Positions 12,341 through 23,300 of a DNA stretch of 64,000 nt are shown here, in pieces. The position numbers and the translations under genes were made by a program. Numbering within the stretch: position 1 is the stretch's first letter; each line of letters opens with the position of its first letter. Below the pieces are notes generated by a model, which was not told the DNA's origin, did not search any database, and saw nothing but the letters and a program-made list of their open reading frames with translations. Source of the DNA: Actinernus sp. WN-2022 (lineage: Eukaryota; Cnidaria; Anthozoa; Actiniaria; Actinernidae); NCBI GenBank assembly GCA_030867875.1, contig JAOWCC010000019.1, forward strand, positions 105,449,006 through 105,513,005, written 5' to 3'.

Positions 12341-14052
12341 CTTAGTGTACATATAGAGAGCAGCGTCGCACTGGGGCATTGACTTGCCTGTGTCTAAAGC
12401 TGCTAAATTAGGAAGGGCCCGGCCCCTAGTATTTTAAGTCGCATGTTTTATTTAGTCTTAGTGTACATATAGAGAGCAGCGTCGCACTGGGGCATTGACT
12501 TGCCTGTGTCTAAAGCTGCTAAATTAGGAAGGGCCCGGCCCCTAGTATTTTAAGTCGCATATTGTTTTATTTAGTCTTAGTGTACATATAGAGAGCAGCG
12601 TCGCACTGGGGCATTGACTTGCCTGTGCCTAAAGCTGCTAAATTAGGAAGGGCCCGGCCCCTAGTATTTTAAGTCGCATATTGTTTTATTTAGTCTTAGT
12701 GTACATATAGAGAGCAGCGTCGCACTGGGGCATTGACTTGCCTGTGTCTAAAGCTGCTAAATTAGGAAGGGCCCGGCCCCTAGTATTTTAAGTCATATGT
12801 TTTATTTAGTCTTAGTGTACATATAGAGAGCAGCGTCGCACTGGGGCATTGACTTGCCTGTGTCTAAAGCTGCTAAATTAGGAAGGGCCCGGCCCCTAGT
12901 ATTTTAAGTCGCATATTGTTTTATTTAGTCTTAGTGTACATATAGAGAGCAGCGTCGCACTGGGGCATTGACTTGCCTGTGTCTAAAGCTGCTAAATTAG
13001 GAAGGGCCCGGCCCCTAGTATTTTAAGTCATATGTTTTATTTAGTCTTAGTGTACATATAGAGAGCAGCGTCGCACTGGGGCATTGACTTGCCTGTGTCT
13101 AAAGCTGCTAAATTAGGAAGGGCCCGGCCCCTAGTATTTTAAGTCGCATATTGTTTTATTTAGTCTTAGTGTACATATAGAGAGCAGCGTCGCACTGGGG
13201 CATTGACTTGCCTGTGTCTTAAGCTGCTAAATTAGAAAGGGCCCGGCCCCTAGTATTTTAAGTCGCATGTTTTATTTAGTCTTAGTGTACATATAGAGAG
13301 CAGCGTCGCACTGGGGCATTGACTTGCCTGTGTCTAAAGCTGCTAAATTAGGAAGGGCCCGGCCCCTAGTATTTTAAGTCATATGTTTTATTTAGTCTTA
13401 GTGTACATATAGAGAGCAGCGTCGCACTGGGGCATTGACTTGCCCGTGTCTAAAGCTGCTAAATTAGGAAGGGCCCGGCCCCTAGTATTTTAAGTCGCAT
13501 GTTTTATTTAGTCTTAGTGTACATATAGAGAGCAGCGTCGCACTGGGGCATTGACTTGCCTGTGTCTTAAGCTGCTAAATTAGAAAGGGCCCGGCCCCTA
13601 GTATTTTAAGTCGCATGTTTTATTTAGTCTTAGTGTACATATAGAGAGCAGCATCGCACTGGGGCATTGACTTGCCCGTGTCTTAAGCTGCTAAATTAGG
13701 AAGGGCCCGGCCCCTAGTATTTTAAGTCGCATATTGTTTTATTTAGTCTTAGTGTACATATAGAGAGCAGCGTCGCACTGGGGCATTGACTTGCCTGTGT
13801 CTTAAGCTGCTAAATTAGAAAGGGCCCGGCCCCTAGTATTTTAAGTCGCATGTTTTATTTAGTCTTAGTGTACATATAGAGAGCAGCATCGCACTGGGGC
13901 ATTGACTTGCCTGTGTCTTAAGCTGCTAAATTAGGAAGGGCCCGGCCCCTAGTATTTTAAGTCGCATATTGTTTTATTTAGTCTTAGTGTACATATAGAG
14001 AGCAGCGTCGCACTGGGGCGTTGACTTGCTCGTCTCTTAAGCTGCTTATAAA
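12341..14052. repeat. Satellite array, right block (~14-15 monomers)
   Basis: Same monomer as 1-11406, continuing in phase after the insertion. Variants are richer here: GTCATATG alternates with GCATATTG between about 12790 and 13150, and AGAAAGGGCC, GCATCGCAC and TTGCCCGTG appear toward the end. The last monomer (GTTGACTTGCTCGTCTCTTA) is the most diverged and breaks off at GCTTATAAAT, as is common at satellite borders. Confidence 0.97.
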
Positions 14053-14880
14053 TCCTCATACATCGAAAGATAAAATACCCTACAGTATAACAAAAATAGA
14101 TATAATTAAATGCGCGGTTTTTCTTCTGATCCATGCATGTATGATACCGTATTTCCTCGAACAAGCTCTCCCCCTTGATTTAGCGCCCACCCCGTCCCCA
14201 CAAAAAATATAGATAAACACTGGTTGGAGTGCATAATGCATCAGTCTCTCTTACCTCTAATGAAATAATGTACTGAAAAACGGTGAAAGTGCAGCAATAC
14301 AGCTCGGACTCTGGAAAACGTTATTGTTCTTTTTTATTACTTTTATTTCATTAGCATGGTTGCCACCCATCACTGACCAGAAAATAATTTTCACTGACCA
14401 CAATAAGACTGTTCGACATTCCCTCGTCCAAAACAAGTCATTATCAAACTCTGTAGCATTCCCTCGCAGACACTTTGAGGCATGAGGGGCCGTCGTGGCA
14501 ACCTAAAAATAAAATTTCCCGACTAATAATTCCCTGACTTTTCCCCGACCTTGAAAAAAATATTTTCCCTGACCTATGGCAACCCTCGTCAGTACGGTAT
14601 TTCACAATTGTGCGTCCAATTCCCGTAAGCGCTCTCACTCGAATAAGCGCCCATCCATATGGCGCTTAAACAGGGTCAAAATTATCAGAATGAGAATGAA
14701 GAACGAAACGACTACCAACTGTTGAATGATATAGTTAAAACAGTGGTGATCTAATTACCGCTTGTGCAATGAAAAGGACTATAACGAAATAATCTAACCA
14801 GTTTGTGAATGGAAAGGTGCACACACGAGCAATCTAGCTATCGACGTGCCACTATAAACAGTCGACTGGGGGTCTTTGCT
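14053..14880. other. Intergenic; decayed TIR-like traces only
   Basis: No gene seen. ACCGTATTTCCTCGAACAAG near 14147 and CTCGAATAAGCGCCC near 14636 resemble the ends of a family of TA-inserting elements, but the right end is too diverged to set borders. The small frames here have no family resemblance that I recognise. Confidence 0.4.
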
Positions 14881-14892
14881 GTTACCACAGGT

Positions 14893-15470
14893 AGCCCAGA
14901 CTCGACATGTTTCCCGCTTATTATTGTTGGGATACCTGTGGTATGTTTCACAAGCGATATCGTAATAGTTTATATAATTGGTCCTTGTGAATTCTCTTTT
15001 CCGATTCCTACGAAATAAATCTTCAAAAATAAAAGATTGATACTTAATGAAGTTGTGCGAGTGGTTTTGGGGCGATTTTGGGACTTCTAAAGCAGTTTAT
15101 TAGGACGAAGTTTTGAGGTTGTCCGCGTGTCTTAGTACTAGCCTGATTTTCAGACGGTACGAGGTCGTCCGCTCACTTTCTCCCCTCCCCGTCTGATGGA
15201 CTTCAGACTTTCATGTTCCTGACGTCATCAACCTTTGTTTTTACAATAAGGGGTATTTTCAAAAAGTTTCAGTTGCCATGCCCACGCATCTTGAAAGCGT
15301 CGCCTGCGATGTCTACTGCTGATTTGTGGACCGATCAAGTTGCAGATCGTATAGCGATGGATATATTTTGAATTCGGAATTTATTTTCCAGGCACGTTGT
15401 TTGGCCTGTTGGATGAGAAGTGCTTACACATCTCTTCCTGACGTAAGTTGCCGAAGTGTCTTGAGCTGCA
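14893..15470. mobile_element. Rearranged copy of a CACAGGCAGCCC-TIR element
   Basis: 14893-15105 is the inverted counterpart of the right end of the element at 61115-61768: CACAGGTAGCCCAGACTCGA, ACCTGTGGTATGTTTCA, CCTACGAAATAAATCTTC and GATACTTAATGAAG are shared. 15285-15440 matches the interior of that element in direct order, including GCCTGCGATGTCTAC, GATTTGTGGACCGATCAA and GATGAGAAGTGCTTACACAT. The right terminus was not found. Confidence 0.75.
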
Positions 15471-15788
15471 ATGCTTGCACAGTATTACATTTTATTAACA
15501 AACTACCAAAAATGGATGGTTTGTTTATTTTGTTTGTTTCGCAATGCAACTGATAACTTACATAATCAAAGTTGGCTTTCTTGACCTATTTAACCAAAGG
15601 GTCCATACCTTTTGCATTATTTAAAAAACAAAGAAAATCACTGAGCGATAAGTGATCTTTAAATCTGCTGATATTTCTTCGATTTTCTCGGCAAAAATAA
15701 GTCGTATCGCCAAAATAACTGAAAACATGACTCTATACATATTAAAGTCCGATACAGAATTCGTGTCCGTGCTTTATGGAAATCACTC

Positions 15789-15880
15789 AGCCCTGCTGAG
15801 TAACTAGCCCCGAGTCGTTTTACAAGATATTGCTTTATGTTTGTACAGCCATTTCTGCACCAGTAACTAAGATAATCTTC
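15789..15880 (-). pseudogene. Damaged duplicate of the 3' end of the NRF-type gene
   Basis: The stretch GTCGTTTTACAAGATATTGC through CAGTAACTA and AGATAATCTTC repeats the sequence around the last exon at 17156-17275. Relative to that exon a 23-base deletion removes the final codons and the stop. It also keeps a copy of the CAGCCCTGCTGAGTAAC repeat that follows the real gene. It is either a local partial duplication or the last remnant of a neighbouring paralogue. Confidence 0.8.
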
Positions 15881-17000
15881 TTCTTTCAGCTCGAGTTTGT
15901 AAATCCCCTAAAGCACGGCCACTCATTCTAGGAAACAGTTAGGTTCATTCTGTTAATATCGACAGTGTAGTCCAGAACACTACAACACCGCCTGAGTGGT
16001 CCTGACCAGACAACCCCTAGGTTTTCTTCAGAACCACCTCACTCTTTATGACTATCATTTATTTTCTTCTATACTGTTGTAAAAACATCTAATTACAATT
16101 TTCTATCTGAGTGAAATAAATGTTGTTGATAATCTTTCAGTCTCTGAAGGGTGTGTAATCATCGAATGCGCTTTGATAATCTATGCTTACTTGTAGTTTA
16201 CATGATACTAAGTAACAGGGATATCATGAGTACGGCTTTACACAAGGAGAAGTTAAGGAAATGTGGAAATAAAAGCGGATTTCTCTCGAACAATCAACTT
16301 CCCTATTTCTAGTACCTGGTCCTGCCCGATACACTATCATGCACTTTTGTTGAAATGAATTAGAGAAAACCATTTTATCCTTGGGATCAATGATAGTATG
16401 CAACGAACTGCTGTTAAACAATACTTCCTAATAACCCAAGAATACAGGTATCGTTATTCGTACGAGTAGCAATTTCAAACATTTGCGTGTTTGCTCATGG
16501 TTCCAAACACCTTTCACGAAATTAACTCAGCCAACGTTTGTCACGAGTGCTTCCTCAAAAATATTTATCCAAACTAAACATGTAGGTAAGCTTTACGATC
16601 GTAATTTCTGGCTGTGATATTTTCGCTCTGTCAAAGAATTTGAATGCCTCAAACGAATCAACTTATGTTAACGATTTTGTAATCTTGGAAACTTGTCACG
16701 TTCCGAAAAAACTACCCTGGGTTAGAGCTATAGGCTCGAAGAAACAAGAGGTGAGAGAGAGGAGAAAAGAAGATCCCGTCTAGTGTTATCCGTTGCCGAG
16801 AATCTCACTTCCATGCGAACATTAGTTCAGAACTTGAACCGCGTCCCCGATTTGATAATCTACTCATTACCCGGCACAACCGTGAGTGCTGGATGTACGG
16901 TTTAGCAAAACCGGTTTGACGTGATTTTTTGATTTGAAACTCATCGCATGGAATTTGTTTTTCTTCTCTCTCTCCTCTTCGCCTTTTCTTCTTCGAGCTC
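15881..17000. other. Intergenic, nothing recognised
   Basis: A possible acceptor TTCTTCTTTCAG ends at 15889. A stretch at 15960-16150 (GGTCCTGACCAGACAACCCC, then GAAATAAATGTTGTTG) could be the end of a retroelement or an LTR, but no partner copy was found in the window. No coding region is supported. Confidence 0.4.
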
Positions 17001-17069
17001 TGGCTCCCATGGTAACAAGACACTGGCTCCCATGGCAACAAGACACTGGCTCCCATGGAAACAAGACAC
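17001..17069. repeat. 23-bp tandem repeat, three copies
   Basis: TGGCTCCCATGG, one variable base, then AACAAGACAC, repeated three times without a gap. It lies beyond the 3' end of the NRF-type gene. Confidence 0.9.
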
Positions 17070-17121
17070 TTGTATTAATGAGAATCAGCGAATTCTCCAA
17101 TAATGCCTGAAAGTAAAAGGT

Positions 17122-17170
17122 AACCAGCCCTGCTGAGTAACCAGCCCTGCTGAGTAACCAGCCCCGCTTG
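17122..17170. repeat. 17-bp tandem repeat in the probable 3' UTR
   Basis: AACCAGCCCTGCTGAGT is repeated about 2.5-3 times just downstream of the stop codon of the minus-strand gene. One copy is also kept in the duplicate near 15789. Confidence 0.8.
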
Positions 17171-17234
17171 AAGTCAAAGGAGTCGTTTTACAAGATATTG
17201 CTTTATGTTTGTACAGCCATTTCTTCACCAGTAA

Positions 17235-17360
17235 CTAGTCCTTCTTGCGATCGGTTTTGAAGATAATCTTCTCCAGTTGCATCATGGGAACCTCTAGGGT
17301 GACCGATACAATAAACGCTGTGAAGTAAGAGATGGTGGTAGTTGCCATGAAGTTCCACGC
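17235..17360 (-). CDS. NRF-type gene, exon 15 (residues ~699-739, stop)
   Basis: AWNFMATTTISYFTAFIVSV, then TLEVPMMQLEKIIFKTDRKK, D and TAG. The last helix and the ExPxxxLEK motif close the protein. The acceptor TTTATAG belongs to the first unit of a 56-bp tandem repeat that fills the intron. No clear AATAAA was found within about 200 bases downstream. Confidence 0.94.
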   Translation of the reverse strand, partial: AWNFMATTTISYFTAFIVSVTLEVPMMQLEKIIFKTDRKKD

Positions 17361-20300
17361 CTATAAAACAGAAAACAACAAAACCAGTCACTAGCTTGCA
17401 TAGGGCATGCTATTATATATGAAACAGAAAACAACAAAACCAGTTACTAGCCTGCATAGGGCATGCTATTATCTATAAAACAGAAAACAACAAAACCAGT
17501 CACTAGCCTGCATAGGGCATGCTATTATCTATGAAACAGAAAACAACAAAACCAGTCACTAGCCTGCATAGGGCATGCTATTATCTATGAAACAGAAAAC
17601 AACAAAACCAGTCACTAGCCTGCATAGGGCATGCTATTATCTATAGAAGAAGGAAAATAAAAATTCAAACTTGTTTCGAGTTTACTTACGATGTTCTTGT
17701 CTGAGTAGAACAAGATTGTCTGGTAACTACTGAAGTACGCGAACAGCACCATGGGATGCACGAGGTAAGCCATGTACGTCAGTCGACTGAGAGGAATCCA
17801 GAACCGCGCTGACAGAATCTTGTCCACGAGGCCTGGGAACGAGACAAGGAAAATAACATCCATATGATTTCTGATTGCCATGCCATATTCGCAATGAGCA
17901 GTCTATTGAATCTTTTAAGCACTCCATTAAGACTTTTTTAAGTCTCCATCAAGGCATTTTTACACCAAACACATATTTTGTTATTTTAGTCTCATCTGCT
18001 CTAAAATTGCTAGTATTAATGTTCGTTAGTATAGTTTTTAAGTATTTCTTTTTTATTAGTTTTTATAAAGTGGATTTTTTCTAGTATAGGTGCGAATAAT
18101 GTAGAGTAAAATATGTTAGTTTTAATCGTTTTACTTTATCTGTAATGTAATGCGCAGGTGATCATATTCACATGAAACCTGCGCAAAATAAGCTATAAAA
18201 TTATTATTATTATTACTATTATTGAAAAACAAGACTTGGGATTGGTCTGAAAAAAGACAAAATGTTGAAATGTACAGCTTGAGCTATCACGGAACAGCGA
18301 CAAGGTCACAACAGCAAAAACTGGTTTTATTTTTGACAAGACCACACTCACCTCCACCACCAACCTGGCAGGCATAGACGACCCAAGCGAGAGCCAATGC
18401 CCACGTGCATCGTACGAATGTACTATAAAACACGCTCTGAAGCGAGTTGAAGGGCTGTGGATCATCCTTTCTGTACTCACTGTAAGTACCGAAGACCGGG
18501 CCATAGGCCAGCAATATGGCAACGCACCAACCACACAGCAGAAACCACTAAAGAAAAATACACCACGTTATTCAAGTGCCTATAAGCCCAAATGTCAGTA
18601 AAATCGATTCTACATCTAGTAAATAGAACACTAATAAAATATTTATTAATTCGAGTGTTGCGTCTATGAGTTATAGAGGTTTATACAGTTGAACCTCTAC
18701 ACAACGGCCACCGTGGCGACACAATTTTATGGCCGTTGTGTAGAGGTGGCCGTTGTGTAGAGTAGGAGTGTAATTTGACACCAAATGTACTGTATTATCA
18801 ATCATATTATAAGCACTGTTATAAGTTACATTTTTTATGGCAACTTGAACCAGGTTCAGTTCATTTAACTGGCTAAAAATTAAACTCCCTCAATGAAAGT
18901 ACAGTATGGATATTCATTCGTTGAGTGGCGGTTGTGTAGAGGTTATTTTAAGTGCATTTTTGGGTTTGGGAAAACGTAGTGTGTGCCGTTGCCATTGTGT
19001 AGAGGTGCCCGTTGCGGGGAGGTTTCAATAACAGTAAATGTATAGACTGGTGCCTGGGACAACGTGCCGTTAGTGGAGGTGGCCGTTATAGGGGGGGGAG
19101 GGGGGGGGCATTAGTGGAGGTTCGACTGTATTTCCAATATGCTAATGATACAATATCACAGGAGGCTTAACTTATTATACAAAAACGTGCTGGCAGAGAT
19201 AACAATTTGTTTGACACATCCGAGTTATATTTAGGCCTTATGTTAGTGATTTTACCAAATATTTTGTATAAATCAGGAGCTTCACTCACAAGGAGAAATA
19301 AATTACATTTTATTGGCCTCCTTACTCCTTATTATATTCCAAATAATTATAACTCAGACGAAACACTCCAATCAAGAATACTTTAACATTCACCTATTCA
19401 TTTGATGTAGATTTTAATGATTACAACAATTGGGCTTATAGACCCTATGCATAAATCCTGGTGACTTGCATGTGAACGAGGCTGGTAAGTCCTCTGGAAT
19501 GTTGAACTTGAAGTGCCCATGGAGATGTGTGCAATGCACTGCACGAATGTTCAGTGAAACAATGCCGTTAATTTGCTATGTTATCATAGGGTCTATAGCC
19601 ACTTAAAAATATAAATGTTACCGTAGAATGTTTGCCAATTTCCATTCTTCGAATAATAATAACAACAACAACAACAACAATAATAATAATATCACTTATT
19701 TCTACACGGTGCGTTTAACTGCAGCATAAGCTGATGTGGCCATGTTTAAACTAAACAATAAGAATCCCAGTCTACGAGGAGGCAAATAGACTGGCTATTT
19801 ACAAACATGATCGAGCGCATGGGGAATCAAAGTCACGAGTCCACCGTGTTAACCGCTCGGCCACGAAGCCTCGAACAGCCGATTTCCTGGGTTGACGTCA
19901 CTCGCCCCAGGCTCCTCCATTTATAAATGCAGCTGTGGGAACCAACATTGTACGACTTCAAATCGAAACTATAAATCAAGGATTGTTTTTTAAACACCTT
20001 CTTTTCTGCTGAATATACCTTAGGATATGTACTAGACTTTACAACACAAATTTAGAATAACTATACTATAAGTTCAATTAGATAACAATTTGTATACACG
20101 CCTCCTCCAGGCAAATTGACATGTGTTGTTATCAGTACATTGATAAATCTAGAACCTTCAGGGACTCCAAACAGATTCAAATATGACTAGGACAATACTA
20201 AAACAATACAAGACGAAGTGACCAACTAATTCCACAGCAAACTGTATTGAACAATCCAGAAAGTCATATTCCATACATCTGCATACCATGCGAGGACGGC

Positions 20301-23300
20301 GAGTCGATTCTCTGATGCGGTGAAGCAAATAACCAAGTCCCATCCCTACCAGGTATGGTGAAATGCGACAGTATGGCTTCACGTACACGTATGAACTGAA
20401 ATCTGGTGCATTTGGTGCTGGCCTGAAAGAGATAACACCACCACATTATTAAGACTGCCTTATCTCCAGTTGCTCTGAGGGAAAAGCGGGGTGAGCGAGG
20501 AAAGATGGAGCTAAAAATATCGGAGCAGGCGGGTGGAAAAGAGCATTAACTGGAACTGAGTAATTGTGTTCAAATAATGATATTATTTTTACAGTAGAAT
20601 CACAAGTGCTTTATGTCCAAGATTGGAGATTGAAGTGTGTTTTTAGAAGGTAGAACCAAAAGCATCTTAAAATACTGTAAAATCCCAGTTACAAGCTCCC
20701 CTAGCTGGTTTTGTAAGGTCCATCAGTCTGGTAATCCCAGTAACAAGCTCCCCTGGTTTTGTAAGATCCATCAGTCTGCAAATTCTGCAAATTTATGTTT
20801 AACTCTTTAGTTTAACCACATTTTGATTATTGCAGTGTTAACGTTGTGTGGGGGAATTGTAATAAAAGCTTAGCTGTCAAACTTCAGAAATTACAATTAT
20901 GACGCTAATGCCGATTGTCTTTTCGAAAAACTTGGCTGGCAAAAACTTGAAACACAACAGCAAATCCACAAAGCTGTCATGGTTTATAAATCTGTTAACG
21001 GACTTGTCCCTGATCATTATCTACGTACGAAATTGGTCGACCGAAGCAGCGTTTCAAATTATTCTATTAAGAGATACCAATGGCAAACTTGCTATTCCTT
21101 TCCCGCGCACTATTTTTTTGAAAAACAGTTTTAGCTATAGTGGTGCAGTGATATGGAATAGCCTCCCTGTAGAATTGCGGCAAGCTAGAACTCTAAGCAA
21201 TTTTCGCTCTGCCTGCAGCAGTTACTTTTCTGACATCAATTAGATTATTAAGTAGAAGCACGGCACTCATGTAAAGCAGGACATGATGTTTGTAGTCATA
21301 TAGAGTTAATTATAAATTAGAATTAAAGTTCAATATTAGTAGATTAATAGTTCTTACAATATTTTAATCGCTTATAGTCAGTATATAAGCTTATAGTCTT
21401 AAGTTATTATTAGTATTTTTATTGTAGTTTTTTTATCTTACGTTACAATGTATCTTCATAAATTATGTAAATCCTGATGAGTTTACCGTGGGTAAATAGT
21501 TATTATTAATGCAAAACTCTGTCCGCATAAAAGCCTCTTAAATTGACTGAAACACGATTTATTATTGTTAGTAATGTACTAGTAAAGCAAAAACTTACCA
21601 TGAACACTAACAAATTTTGTGTGAATTGGGAAAAGACTAGTGCAAAGAGCATTAAAGTAGATTCGCGTTAACAAATCTTAGAACGTTGTTCTCCCTTAAA
21701 AACCCCTTAAAAAACGCATGAATAATTCATGAGGAAAAACAAAAGAAATTAATGTTTAATTAGTGTCTACAAATGTGATATAGAACTGGTCTCACTTACA
21801 TAAACTTTAACTTTGATTTTCTCGACCAAAATAGGTCGTATCGTCAAAATAACTGAACAGCATGACTCTACATATTTAGATTTTTAAGTAATTTATAAAT
21901 TTGAGTCTGTGTTGTATCGGAGATAATAAATAGTACTTACAAAATCATATAGGCCCAAGGCGTATAAGCAGGTTTTACTGTAACAAATAAACACCATAAC
22001 TGCATGTATACTTACTGTGGATTTTCTCCTCCTCCCAGTATACCAGAGTTGAAGTTATAATGCTTCGTGATGACACCAGTGGCGATGAAGGAGGCGACAA
22101 GAGGAATACCAGCAGACAACAAGAATCCACCCCTGCCAAACCTTCCACAATAATGTAAACTTGCTGTTAATATATCGTTTTAAAAGTACTAGAAAACCTC
22201 AACTTTGGGGAATAATAATTATTATAATTGAAGGGCTTTGTGCAACAAGGACATAAGTGACTCATGATCACATTATAAATTCTCCTTCGAATTCTTTGTT
22301 TTCTAAGGGAGAATTTAGAATGTTATCAGGAGTTACATATGCCCTTTTTGCACACAGCCCTTTGTTTGATATCCTACAAAAGTAAACCAATCAGATTGCT
22401 CATTCTACGAAAGTTACCTAGTTGGTATATCTGGGGCAGATCCAGGGGGCTCGACTGACCCTCCTTTTTAACTCGTGGATGCACGCAAGTGCAGAACACG
22501 AGTTATTGGAGTGGGTCAGTAGCTAATTTATTCATCGTTTTATGGTGTGCAGATCGGAGACTCTCCGTTGGCTGTCCGAATAGTGTTCGATATTCCGAAG
22601 ATATATTTACGGATGTTTATGGTTATGTATCCAAGAATTGAAAGATTTGGTCATGCAGAAGAAGATGTATTGACGGTGACTTCCTAATGCCAGACACTCC
22701 AAACCTGGACAGACATGGTAGTGGGTCCCTATCAATCACTTAGTGGTGATGACGTAACGATGACGTCATCGGTTACATGATTTTAAGTAAATGCCCATAT
22801 CTCCCTCATTTCTAATGTCAGACAGTTCAACCATGGACAGGCATGGTATTGGGTCCCCACAAATCACAGTGGTGACGCCGTAATGATGACGTCATCGCTC
22901 ACGTGATTTTAAGTACATGCACATATCTCCCTCATTTCTAATGCCAGCACACTCAAACCTGACAGACATGGTAGTAGGTCCCTATCAAGTACCTAGTGGT
23001 GATGACGTAACGATGACGTCATCGGTCACATGATTTTAAGTACATGCTCATATCTCCCTCGTTTTTAATGCCAGCCCGCTCAAACCTGGACAGACATGGT
23101 TATTGGTCCCCACAAATCACTTAGTGGTGACGTCATCGGTCACGTGATTTTAAGTACATGCCCATATCTCCCTCATATCTAATGGCAGACAGTTCAAACC
23201 TGGACAGACATGGTAGTGGATTGCTATCATTCACTTAATGGCAATGACGTAACGATGACATCATCGATTACGTATTTTAAGTACATGCCCATATCTCCCT

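Noticed and set aside
1..14052. CRISPR array
   Set aside because: The whole 116-119 bp unit is conserved with no unique spacers, and the context is eukaryotic.
13949..14212. Open frames crossing the right edge of the satellite
   Set aside because: They are made of satellite sequence plus unrelated flank, with no family features.
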